Positions 1-6,627 of a stretch of DNA of 9,416 nucleotides are shown here, piece after piece. The position numbers and the translations under genes were made by a program. The notes under the pieces are model-generated. The model did no database searches. It worked only from the letters and a program-made list of their open reading frames with translations, and had not been told where the DNA came from. This stretch comes from Candidatus Melainabacteria bacterium GWA2_34_9 (GTDB lineage: Bacteria > Cyanobacteriota > Vampirovibrionia > Gastranaerophilales > UBA9971), in assembly GCA_001784535.1 (NCBI GenBank), contig MFRJ01000100.1, positions 12,471 to 21,886 on the forward strand. The letters are read 5' to 3'. Every line of letters starts with the position of its first letter. The first letter of the stretch is position 1.

Positions 1-305
1 TCAATACTTTCTATCATAATTCTGGAAAATTGTTGTCTATGACCATTTTTTTTGCGATAGCCTTTTTTACGTCTTTGTTTATAAACAAGAACTTTCTTTT
101 CTTTTCCGTTTTTAAGTACGGTTACTTTTACAGTAGCTCCTTCAAGATAAGGCTGACCAATTTGTGATTGGCTACCTGCTACTATCATCACTACTTTATC
201 AAGTTCAAGGGTTTCGTTTTCGTCTTTACCTAAAAACTCAACGTCAATATATCTACCCTCTTCTATTTCGTATTGTTTTCCACAAGTTTCAACTATTGCA
301 AGCAT
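1..305 (-). CDS. rplU: 50S ribosomal protein L21 (3' end cut by window edge)
   Basis: Structural protein of the large ribosomal subunit that binds 23S rRNA. The reverse strand encodes 101 residues from an ATG at 305-303, beginning MLAIVETCGKQYEIEEG, which matches the L21 start (ETGGKQY pattern), then a central GQPYLEGATVKVTV segment and the very basic C-terminal signature YKQRRKKGYRKKNGHRQ. L21 is usually about 103 residues, so only the last residue or two and the stop lie outside the window. The start is set by an AAGGGA ribosome binding site at 318-313, seven bases upstream. In most bacteria rpmA (L27) follows; that would be off the left edge. Cys8 replaces the usual Gly of the ETGGKQY motif, a minor variation. 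Confidence 0.96.
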   Translation of the reverse strand, partial: MLAIVETCGKQYEIEEGRYIDVEFLGKDENETLELDKVVMIVAGSQSQIGQPYLEGATVKVTVLKNGKEKKVLVYKQRRKKGYRKKNGHRQQFSRIMIESI

Positions 306-334
306 TTGCTCGTCCCTTATCTTTTTTCATAATT

Positions 335-363
335 ATTATACATAAATAACACACGCTATAAAA
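335..363 (-). promoter_or_regulatory. Probable rplU promoter
   Basis: On the reverse strand a perfect TATAAT -10 box lies at 340-335, with a weak -35 hexamer TTTTAT at 363-358 and 17 bases between them. Transcription would start near base 328, giving a short leader of about 22 bases, too short for a structured L21 leader RNA. Seen in sequence; activity is inferred. Confidence 0.55.
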
Positions 364-536
364 TCGCATGGTTAATATAACAACATCGCGATTTAATGTC
401 AATTTATTTTATTTGAAAAAGTTAAACACTATTACAATGCAATATCTGCTTTTATAAAGACTGCTCAAGTGGCTTATGTAATCTTTAAACCAACAGATTT
501 AAAATGGCATTTTATAACTAATTCACACTGGAGATC

Positions 537-544
537 AAGGGGAG
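537..544 (+). promoter_or_regulatory. Ribosome binding site fixing the GTG start of the SRPBCC gene
   Basis: AAGGGGAG stands eight bases before the GTG at 553. It favours that codon over the in-frame GTG at 469, which has no comparable site and would bury the signal peptide behind 28 extra residues. Confidence 0.75.
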
Positions 545-552
545 AAAAACCT

Positions 553-1143
553 GTGAACAGAAAAAAACTGCTACCATTTATATTAGGAATATTTTTATCT
601 TTAAGTTGCCTTATTTCAGGCAGTGCAAACGCTATAATAATCCCATCTGAAGAATTTGACAGTCTTGAAAGAGGAAATGTTCTCCAGAAATCACTTACAG
701 CTCAATTAAGCGGTGGATTAAAAGGTTCTGAAAGCAAAATACTAATTAATGCATCTACCAGAAAAGTATGGAATGTACTTGATGATAAAGAAAACCTTCC
801 TAAATTTATCCAACAGGTAAAAAAAGCAGATATTGTTGAAGAAAAAAATGAAAAGCAAAAAGTTGTTACAACAGTAAAATTATGTGATCTGTTGCCTAGT
901 TTTAATTATATTCTTGTTTTTGACACATCTGAAAAATATAGAAGAATGAAATTCAAAAAAATAGGCGGCGCTTTTAAAGAGCTTTATGGCTACTTTGAAA
1001 TAATTCCCCATGAAGACAAAACAATACTTGCATATCGGATTTATTCGGATCCAGGCTTTTATATACCCGAATTTATATGCAAAGCCTTGCGCGGTGATGC
1101 AACACAAATTATGAGATCTATAAAAACAGAGGCTGAGAAATAA
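553..1143 (+). CDS. Exported SRPBCC/START-like (cyclase/dehydrase-type) protein
   Basis: Predicted 196-residue secreted or periplasmic protein. Residues 1-27 form a Sec signal peptide: a basic NRKK start, a hydrophobic core (LPFILGIFLSLSCLI) and a likely cleavage after SANA. The mature part reads as the SRPBCC/polyketide cyclase fold: SKILINASTRKVWNVLDD (about 61-78) is the typical first strand and helix of this fold, followed by NLPKFIQQVKKADIVEE and alternating strands to a C-terminal helix (about 176-194). This fold binds hydrophobic ligands; no catalytic residues can be named and the ligand is unknown. Cys19 is not in a proper lipobox, so I do not call it a lipoprotein. An in-frame upstream GTG at 469 would give 224 residues but lacks a ribosome binding site. 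It converges with rfaE2, with only nine bases between the stops. Confidence 0.8.
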   Translation: MNRKKLLPFILGIFLSLSCLISGSANAIIIPSEEFDSLERGNVLQKSLTAQLSGGLKGSESKILINASTRKVWNVLDDKENLPKFIQQVKKADIVEEKNEKQKVVTTVKLCDLLPSFNYILVFDTSEKYRRMKFKKIGGAFKELYGYFEIIPHEDKTILAYRIYSDPGFYIPEFICKALRGDATQIMRSIKTEAEK

Positions 1144-1152
1144 TTGTTTGAT

Positions 1153-1629
1153 TTAATTACTATTTTGATGGATTTTATTGATAATATTTGTAGTTGAACG
1201 CCCCTCCACAAAGGGAATAAACTGAATTTTACCGCCGCCTTGTTTTATTACGGCTGTTTCAGGAAGTGTTTCTTCTGTATAATCTCCGCCTTTTACATGA
1301 ATATCAGGCTTAATTTTAGCAAGAACATCTATAGGCGTGTCTTCTTCAAAAATCACTACGTAATCAACTGCATAAAGAGCTGCCATCACTTCTGCTCTAT
1401 CATCCTGGTGATTTAAGGGTCTTGAAGGTCCTTTTAGTCTTTGTACAGAAGCATCAGAATTCAGGCAAACGATTAAGACATCTCCGAGTTCTTTGGCATG
1501 TTTTAAATACCTCACATGACCGGCATGGATTATGTCAAAGCATCCGTTTGTGGTTACTATTGTTTTATTTTGATTTTTCAGTTCGGAAATTATATTTAAA
1601 AGTTGTTTTTGATCGACGACTTCGCCCAT
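1153..1629 (-). CDS. rfaE2: D-glycero-beta-D-manno-heptose 1-phosphate adenylyltransferase
   Basis: Transfers AMP from ATP to heptose 1-phosphate, forming ADP-heptose for the LPS inner core; cytoplasmic. The 158-residue protein is a single cytidylyltransferase-like nucleotidyltransferase domain. The signature NGCFDIIHAGH (28-38) contains the nucleotide-binding HxGH motif; LNSDASVQRLKGPSRP (56-71), KGGDY (113-117) and EGRSTTNII (142-150) match the C-terminal domain of E. coli HldE. Here it stands as a separate gene, also called hldC. It lies 17 bases downstream of rfaE1, with an AAGG ribosome binding site at 1644-1641 in that gap, about 11 bases from the ATG, so it is almost certainly translated from the same mRNA. 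It is the last gene of the reverse-strand run, and no terminator hairpin follows it. Confidence 0.93.
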   Translation of the reverse strand: MGEVVDQKQLLNIISELKNQNKTIVTTNGCFDIIHAGHVRYLKHAKELGDVLIVCLNSDASVQRLKGPSRPLNHQDDRAEVMAALYAVDYVVIFEEDTPIDVLAKIKPDIHVKGGDYTEETLPETAVIKQGGGKIQFIPFVEGRSTTNIINKIHQNSN

Positions 1630-1646
1630 TTTTTTAATTACCTTTT

Positions 1647-2660
1647 TTATGTATTAACAGCCGCGTCCTCTTTTTCCATAATGTGAAGCTCAATAATATG
1701 CTTTAATTCCTTTGGGGTTACGGCTGTTGTGCCAATTTTTCTTACTGCAACGCCTGCCGCATAATTTCCAAGCTCCATAGAAACTTCCACATCTCCGTTA
1801 GAAGCAAGAAGAGCCAGAGAAATTCCTGAAATCAAAGAATCTCCCGCACCTGTAACATCATAAACTTCTGAAGTAACGGCAGGAATCTGTTTTGTTTCAC
1901 CGTTAACATAAAGAAGAATTCCGTCTTCTCCAAGTGTAACCATTACATAATCAAGCTCAAGCTGTTCTTTTAGCCTCTGAACAAGAATTTCAGGCGCTGT
2001 ACCTGGCGGAGACTTGGTTGCGGTTTCTGCTTCCAGTCTGTTCGGGGTAATCAGCGTTGCACCTGAATATTTGCTGTAATCAAGACCTTTAGGGTCAACA
2101 AGCACAGGCTTTTTATGAAGCCTTGCAAGTTTTATAAGCTCCTGACTAAGACTTGGTGGAAGAACACCTTTTGAATAATCCGACAATAATATTAAATCTA
2201 TTGATTCTATAGATTCAGAAACTTTTTTAAGAATCTCTTGTTGGGTATTTTCAGTAATTTCGTCTTTAATTTCTCTGTCAAATCTGACAAGCTGATGATG
2301 ATTGTGTGTTATAAGCCTTGTTTTTATGGTTGTTGGTCGATTTTCTTTTTTAATAATACACGATGTGTCAATCGCATTCTTTGAAAGAATCTCATCAAGC
2401 TTATCCGCGGAAGAATCATATCCTACAACTCCTGCCAAACAAACTTTTCCGCCGAGAGTCCTTATATTATTTGCTACGTTTGCGGCTCCACCAAGGATAT
2501 ACGAATATTTATTCACCTCAAGTACGGGTACGGGTGCTTCAGGAGAAAGCCTGCTTGCTTTTCCCCAGATATATTCGTCAAGAATAATATCCCCGATAAC
2601 AAGGATTTTAAAATTTTTAAAGTTGTCGATTATTTTAAAAAGTTTTTCTTTATTTGACAT
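1647..2660 (-). CDS. rfaE1: D-glycero-beta-D-manno-heptose-7-phosphate kinase
   Basis: Phosphorylates heptose 7-phosphate at C1 using ATP, giving heptose 1,7-bisphosphate, two steps before RfaE2 (a GmhB-type phosphatase acts between them). The 337-residue protein is a PfkB/ribokinase-family kinase: GDIILDEYIWG (23-33), the substrate-binding GGAANVANN (57-65), DYSKGVL (161-167), DPKG (189-192), TPNRLEA (205-211) and the ATP/anion-hole motif DVTGAGDS (268-275), with the catalytic base Asp274. It corresponds to the N-terminal domain of bifunctional E. coli HldE and is also called hldA. Its ATG sits two bases after the cysE stop, with only a weak AGG ribosome binding site inside the end of cysE, so translational coupling to cysE is likely. 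The other pathway genes (gmhA, gmhB, hldD) are not in this window. Confidence 0.94.
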   Translation of the reverse strand: MSNKEKLFKIIDNFKNFKILVIGDIILDEYIWGKASRLSPEAPVPVLEVNKYSYILGGAANVANNIRTLGGKVCLAGVVGYDSSADKLDEILSKNAIDTSCIIKKENRPTTIKTRLITHNHHQLVRFDREIKDEITENTQQEILKKVSESIESIDLILLSDYSKGVLPPSLSQELIKLARLHKKPVLVDPKGLDYSKYSGATLITPNRLEAETATKSPPGTAPEILVQRLKEQLELDYVMVTLGEDGILLYVNGETKQIPAVTSEVYDVTGAGDSLISGISLALLASNGDVEVSMELGNYAAGVAVRKIGTTAVTPKELKHIIELHIMEKEDAAVNT

Positions 2661-2662
2661 AT

Positions 2663-3355
2663 TTATATGCCTGCTCCGTCGTTATATTCTTCCTCTACAC
2701 TATCGCTGCTGTTTTCATTTGTGCATATATCGTGCTTTACAATGTCTTTTAAATCTTTAATCTCATCTGTAAGCTGGCTTAAAGCATCTTTTATGGGATC
2801 GGGAATCACGTTATGCTGTAAATTATGATTTTTTTGCCCTTTGTGTACAACCACTCTGCCAGGAATACCAACTACTGTTGAATCATCAGGAACATCTTCT
2901 ATCACAACAGAACCTGCGCCAACTCTTACATTGTTTCCTATTGTTATATTTCCGAGAATTTTTGCACCTGATCCCACTACAATATCGTTTTTAAGGGTTG
3001 GATGCCTTTTGCCTGTTTCTTTTCCTGTTCCACCAAGGGTTACTCCCTGATAAACAAGAACATTGTCGCCTATTATTGTAGTTTCTCCAATTACGACGCC
3101 CATTCCATGGTCTATAAAAAACTGTTTGCCTATTTGAGCGCCCGGGTGGATTTCTACTCCCGTAATTATCCTGGAAATATTTGAAATTACTCTGGGCAGG
3201 AGAGGAATTCCCTCCTTATATAATTTATGGGCGGCTCTATGCATCAATAAAGCATGAAGCCCCGGATAGCAGAGAACTACCTCCAGCATGGTTTTAGCTG
3301 CGGGATCGTTATCGAAAATAGTTTGTATATCTTCTTTAATTCTCGTTAAAAACAT
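2663..3355 (-). CDS. cysE: Serine O-acetyltransferase
   Basis: Acetylates L-serine from acetyl-CoA to O-acetylserine, the committed step of cysteine synthesis. The 230-residue protein has a short helical N-terminal domain (1-60) like the compact Bacillus-type enzymes, then a left-handed beta-helix of hexapeptide repeats (about 66-165). FFIDHGMGVVIGET (79-92) carries the active-site His, and GGTGKETGKRHPTL (108-121) is the characteristic loop with a second conserved His118; VVGIPGRVV (161-169) ends the helix. After it comes an acidic tail (about 175-230) ending DGAGI. The terminal Ile is the feature by which CysE docks into the CysK active site. The cysK gene lies just upstream on the same strand (55-base untranslated spacer plus flanks, 89 bases between codons), and rfaE1 starts two bases downstream. 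Confidence 0.96.
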   Translation of the reverse strand: MFLTRIKEDIQTIFDNDPAAKTMLEVVLCYPGLHALLMHRAAHKLYKEGIPLLPRVISNISRIITGVEIHPGAQIGKQFFIDHGMGVVIGETTIIGDNVLVYQGVTLGGTGKETGKRHPTLKNDIVVGSGAKILGNITIGNNVRVGAGSVVIEDVPDDSTVVGIPGRVVVHKGQKNHNLQHNVIPDPIKDALSQLTDEIKDLKDIVKHDICTNENSSDSVEEEYNDGAGI

Positions 3356-3444
3356 TTTTCTGCCAAATTTTTAATTTTAATATTCATTATTTTAACAGCA
3401 AAATAAACCTGTTTGTAAATAATCCAGTAATTTATTATTCCAAA

Positions 3445-4389
3445 TCAGACGTTAACTTCGTTAAGATGCTGAAAAAGCGCAGTGCTTAAATATCTTTCGC
3501 CAAAATCAGGTAAAATTACGACAATCAGCTTGCCTGCGTTTTCTTCTCTTTTGGCAACTTCGAGAGCAGCCCACATTGCAGCTCCACAGGAAATTCCCGA
3601 AAGCAGCCCTTCCTGTGTAGCAAGATTTCTTGATGTTTCGAGTGCATCCTCATCTTTAACCTGTATAATTTCGTCTATAATTTCCCTGTTTAAAACTTCC
3701 GGTACAAATCCCGCACCTATTCCCTGAATTTTGTGAGGAGAAGGAGCACCTCCTGAAAGTACAGGACTGTTTGCAGGCTCTACTGCAATTGTCTTAAGTT
3801 CGGCTTTTCTATGTTTTAAAACTTCTGAAACCCCTGTAATAGTTCCACCTGTACCGACTCCTACCACTAAAATATCTATCTGTCCGTCAGTATCTCTCCA
3901 AATTTCTTCCGCAGTGGTTTTTCTATGAATATCAGGATTTGAAGGATTAGCGAACTGTTGGGGAATAAATGCGTCAGGCAATGTTCCCGAAAGTTCTCTG
4001 GCTTTTTCTATAGCGCCTTTCATCCCAAGGTTTCCTGGCGTAAGCACAACTTCAGCCCCGTAAGCTTTTAAAAGCATTCTTCTTTCTATACTCATTGTTT
4101 CCGGCATTGTAAGAATTAATTTATATCCTTTAACCGCGCTTACAAACGCAAGCCCTATTCCTGTATTTCCGCTTGTAGGTTCAATAAGTGTAGTTTTCCC
4201 CGGGGTAATTTTTCCTGCTTTTTCGGCTTCTTCTATCATATTAAAACCAATTCTGTCTTTGATAGAACATGCCGGATTAAAACACTCTAATTTTGCTGCA
4301 ACTTTTGCATGACAGCCTTCAGTTAATCTATTTATGTAGACAAGCGGGGTATTCCCGATTAATTCAGTTACATTATTTACTATTTTCAT
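3445..4389 (-). CDS. cysK: Cysteine synthase A (O-acetylserine sulfhydrylase)
   Basis: PLP enzyme that converts O-acetylserine and sulfide to cysteine and acetate. The 314-residue length is typical. IGNTPLVYINRL (11-22) opens the fold; Lys44 in PACSIKDRIG (39-48) is the PLP Schiff-base lysine; TSGNTG (72-77) is the substrate-binding loop; GTGGTITG (179-186) binds the PLP phosphate; the C-terminal PDFGERYLST (294-303) is the family signature. GISCGAA (265-271) has Cys268 where GISSGAA is common. The start has a GAGGA ribosome binding site about nine bases upstream. Its upstream region contains the palindromic element at 4425-4568, so its transcript either reads through from era or starts inside or beside that element; I see no clear promoter and no CymR/CysB-type operator that I can support. 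Confidence 0.96.
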   Translation of the reverse strand: MKIVNNVTELIGNTPLVYINRLTEGCHAKVAAKLECFNPACSIKDRIGFNMIEEAEKAGKITPGKTTLIEPTSGNTGIGLAFVSAVKGYKLILTMPETMSIERRMLLKAYGAEVVLTPGNLGMKGAIEKARELSGTLPDAFIPQQFANPSNPDIHRKTTAEEIWRDTDGQIDILVVGVGTGGTITGVSEVLKHRKAELKTIAVEPANSPVLSGGAPSPHKIQGIGAGFVPEVLNREIIDEIIQVKDEDALETSRNLATQEGLLSGISCGAAMWAALEVAKREENAGKLIVVILPDFGERYLSTALFQHLNEVNV

Positions 4390-4424
4390 TTACTTAAATC
4401 CTCTTTTTTTCCTGATACTCGAGC

Positions 4425-4568
4425 TGTCATTGCGAGGCATGAATCAACTATAAAATAAAATAAATATAGTAACGAAGCAATTTTCAAAAGTGGAGTGTTG
4501 TCATTGGGAAGATTGCTTCGTAAGGTCTATAATCGTTGAAAAGACTAAATTCATGCCTCACAATGACA
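4425..4568. repeat. Nested inverted-repeat element (MITE- or REP-like palindromic unit)
   Basis: A 144-bp element between era and cysK. Outer arms: 4425-4444 (starts TGTCATTGCGAGG) and 4549-4568, matching in 19 of 20 positions as inverted copies. Inner arms: 4472-4485 (ACGAAGCAATTTTC) and 4508-4521, matching in 13 of 14, around a 22-base loop. A third TGTCATTG copy sits at 4499-4506, just before the right inner arm. The words GTCATTGCGAG and GAAGCAATC are, from memory, shared by dispersed palindromic repeats in several unrelated bacterial genomes. It has no ORF and I see no target-site duplication. On the reverse-strand transcript it would fold into a long hairpin between era and cysK. Confidence 0.8.
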
Positions 4569-4625
4569 ATTTCATTATTTAATACAAAAACCTGAAAAAT
4601 AGCAATAGAGAAAGATAACTAAATA

Positions 4626-5522
4626 TTACTTTGAAGTATAGCCGAACTGTCTAAGCGCAGAAGGGTTTTTTCTCCAATTTTTCTTAAGTTTAACGAATAA
4701 CTCAAGAAAAACTTTTGTTTCAAGACATTTTTCTATGTCTATTCTTGCATCCGTTCCTATTGCTTTGAGCATAGAAGCTTTTTCTCCTATTATGATCCCT
4801 TTTTGTGATTCATGCTCCACAAAAATCGTCGCTGCGATATTTGTTATAACTTCTTTTTCTTCAAAATTATCTATAACAACAGCAATACTATGAGGAACTT
4901 CTTCCATGGTTTTGCGTATAACCTTTTCTCTTATGGTTTCTGCAACGATTGTTTTAAGGTTCTGGTCGGTTACTTCATCTTTAGGATAGTATTGAGGACC
5001 TTTAGGAAGCTTTCTGTAAATGTTTTTAATCAAATCATCTACATTTCTGCCTGTTTTTGCAGAAATTTTTACTAGCGGAACAGATTTTTCGCCTAATAAA
5101 TTCTTATAACTCTCGACTATCTGATCTCTGACTTCCATATTTTTAATCTGGTCAACCTTATTGATTGCCATTATGATCGGAATTTCCCCCTTCAAAAGAT
5201 TTTCCGCAATCCACCTGTCACCAAGTCCTGCTGCTTCTGTTCCATCAACCATAAACAAAATCAAATCAGCATCTGGAATAGCAAGTTTTGCTTCATCAAG
5301 AAGGAATTCGCCAAGCTTATAAAGAGGTTTGTGAACCCCCGGGGTGTCAACAAAGATTATTTGTCCTTTTTCGGAAGAATGAAAACCTTTTATTCTTCTT
5401 CTCGTGGTTTGAGGTTTTGAGCTTGTTATAGCTATTTTTTGACCTAAAATTTTATTTAACAATGTTGATTTTCCGACATTCGGTCTGCCGATTATCGCTA
5501 CAAAACCTGATTTATAAGACAT
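4626..5522 (-). CDS. era: GTPase Era, 16S rRNA-binding ribosome assembly factor
   Basis: Essential GTPase that binds the 3' end of 16S rRNA during 30S subunit maturation. The 298 residues are the usual full length. N-terminal G domain: G1 GRPNVGKS (12-19), G2 region QTTRRR (38-43), G3 DTPG (59-62), G4 NKVD (121-124), G5 SAK (154-156). The C-terminal KH domain shows GIIIGEKASMLKAIG (242-256), the RNA-binding loop, followed by the conserved VKLKKNWRKNP and a final LRQFGY. All motifs are intact. The ATG has a TAGGAG ribosome binding site at 5533-5528, five bases upstream, inside the 21-base gap to the TPR gene; the two are probably co-transcribed. No terminator other than the palindromic element follows. 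Confidence 0.97.
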   Translation of the reverse strand: MSYKSGFVAIIGRPNVGKSTLLNKILGQKIAITSSKPQTTRRRIKGFHSSEKGQIIFVDTPGVHKPLYKLGEFLLDEAKLAIPDADLILFMVDGTEAAGLGDRWIAENLLKGEIPIIMAINKVDQIKNMEVRDQIVESYKNLLGEKSVPLVKISAKTGRNVDDLIKNIYRKLPKGPQYYPKDEVTDQNLKTIVAETIREKVIRKTMEEVPHSIAVVIDNFEEKEVITNIAATIFVEHESQKGIIIGEKASMLKAIGTDARIDIEKCLETKVFLELFVKLKKNWRKNPSALRQFGYTSK

Positions 5523-5543
5523 TTTAACTCCTAATGATGTAAT

Positions 5544-6479
5544 TTATTTTTTTAATTCTTCAAGTTCTCTAACAATAATTTCTTCCGCCATTGATAAAGT
5601 ACCTTTATTTTGAAGAGCTTTATTTAAATGAAACAGCGCATCTTCAGTTTCATTAATTTTTTTATAAATTTTTGCTATGTAATAATGTATATTTCCATTT
5701 TCAGGATTTTGAATTAAAGCTGTTTCCAAATAATTAATTGCACTTTCATGGTTGTTTTTAGCTATAGCTATATCTGAAAGAACCTTAAATGCTTCTACAT
5801 CCTTAGGATTTAACTCTGTTGTCTTCTTAAAAAAGCTTTCGGCTTTATCTATATTACCCTGCTCATATAAAATACAGCCTATATTATAATAAGCCCAACT
5901 ATAATCAGGGCTTAACTCTGTTATTTTATGATATTGCTGAAGAGCATTCTGTATTTTGCCTTCTTTTTTATATTCAAAAGCCAGATTAAACCGCGCATAA
6001 ACATCTTCGGGATTAAGTTTTACAGCTGCTTCAAAATGTTTTTTAGCAAGCTCTGAGAGTTTTTTCTTTACATAAAGACATCCTAAATTAAAATGAGCGT
6101 TAGAATCTTCATTATCAAGCACTATGGTTTTTTTGTATTCTTCTATAGCCCTGTCAATTTCGCCTTTTTTATCAAGCATAAAAGCCAAACTATATCTAAA
6201 ATCAGGATCATCAGGACAAAAACTTACCGCTTTTTCATAGTAGTTGAGCGCATTATCAATTTTCTTTTGTTTTTCATAGATTATGCCTATGTTGTAACAA
6301 ACTTCTTCATTTTTCGGAAAAATTCTAAAAAGCTGCAAATGTTGCTCAAGTGATTCATCCAAAAAGCCTTCATAAAGAAGAGCTTCCGCATAAGATGCTC
6401 TGATTTTTATATCAGAAGGATTTTTTTGAATGAGTTTTTCTAACTCGTTTAATATTTCCGGTTTTTTTGTATCATTCAT
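5544..6479 (-). CDS. Tetratricopeptide repeat protein, eight tandem TPRs
   Basis: Cytoplasmic protein of 311 residues, with no signal peptide or membrane segment. It is almost entirely TPR: eight units of exactly 34 residues starting at residues 21, 55, 89, 123, 157, 191, 225 and 259, mostly opening with Pro (for example PKNEEVCYNIGIIYEKQKK, PEDVYARFNLAFEYKKEGK) and carrying the canonical A/G and aromatic positions. A short N-terminal helix (1-20) and a C-terminal capping helix (about 294-311, MAEEIIVRELEELKK) flank the solenoid. TPRs bind partner proteins; the partner cannot be read from sequence. No catalytic domain is present. It lies 21 bases upstream of era, so a role in translation or ribosome biogenesis is possible but only by association. 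The ATG has no good ribosome binding site. A TATACT promoter candidate lies 56 bases upstream. Confidence 0.9.
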   Translation of the reverse strand: MNDTKKPEILNELEKLIQKNPSDIKIRASYAEALLYEGFLDESLEQHLQLFRIFPKNEEVCYNIGIIYEKQKKIDNALNYYEKAVSFCPDDPDFRYSLAFMLDKKGEIDRAIEEYKKTIVLDNEDSNAHFNLGCLYVKKKLSELAKKHFEAAVKLNPEDVYARFNLAFEYKKEGKIQNALQQYHKITELSPDYSWAYYNIGCILYEQGNIDKAESFFKKTTELNPKDVEAFKVLSDIAIAKNNHESAINYLETALIQNPENGNIHYYIAKIYKKINETEDALFHLNKALQNKGTLSMAEEIIVRELEELKK

Positions 6480-6534
6480 TTTTTATGCAACTACTAGGCT
6501 AAATTTTTTTCTTTAACTTTATTAATCCAAGCTT

Positions 6535-6563
6535 AGTATAAATTCTATCAAAGTTTTAGGAAT
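6535..6563 (-). promoter_or_regulatory. Candidate promoter of the TPR-era transcript
   Basis: Reverse strand: TATACT at 6540-6535 is a good -10 box; 17 bases upstream, TTCCTA at 6563-6558 is a poor -35 (three of six). It sits just after the terminator at 6572-6609, where a new transcription unit would be expected to start, and would give a leader of roughly 50 bases. Support rests on the -10 box and position only. Confidence 0.35.
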
Positions 6564-6571
6564 AGTAAAAT

Positions 6572-6609
6572 AAAAAGACTTCTGTTGTAAAAACAGCAGA
6601 AGTCTTTTT
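6572..6609 (-). terminator. Rho-independent terminator of the Pro-Cys-Pro protein gene
   Basis: Arms GACTTCTGTTG (6577-6587) and CAGCAGAAGTC (6594-6604) enclose a six-base loop and are flanked by A5 (6572-6576) and T5 (6605-6609). It lies 19 bases past the stop of the reverse-strand gene at 6628-6921. The A/T flanks make it look bidirectional, but no forward gene ends here, so its main job is for the reverse-strand gene. On the reverse-strand RNA one C-A mismatch falls near the loop; on the forward strand the same position is a G-U pair. Confidence 0.88.
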
Positions 6610-6627
6610 ATTAATTTATTCGAAATA

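Larger units (their letters stand above)
306..552. other. Divergent intergenic region, rplU / SRPBCC gene
   Basis: This AT-rich stretch separates two divergent starts. It holds the rplU ribosome binding site and promoter on the reverse strand and the ribosome binding site of the forward gene (537-544). I could not find a convincing sigma-70 promoter for the forward gene: TTGAAA at 413-418 has only TACAAT at 433-438, with a 14-base spacer that is too short. No RNA gene or repeat is visible. Confidence 0.5.

Noticed and set aside
413..438. Sigma-70 promoter for the SRPBCC gene (TTGAAA ... TACAAT)
   Set aside because: Spacer of only 14 bases.
469..552. N-terminal extension of the SRPBCC protein from an upstream GTG
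   Set aside because: No ribosome binding site at 469, whereas the GTG at 553 has AAGGGGAG at good spacing and starts a clean signal peptide.
3370..3440. Possible hairpin AACAG/CTGTT between cysK and cysE
   Set aside because: Five-base stem with a ten-base loop and no U-run; not a credible terminator or riboswitch.
4425..4568. Palindromic element as a tRNA gene, attachment site or Rho-independent terminator
   Set aside because: No tRNA cloverleaf elements, no integrase nearby, and neither outer arm is followed by a T-run on the strand of era.
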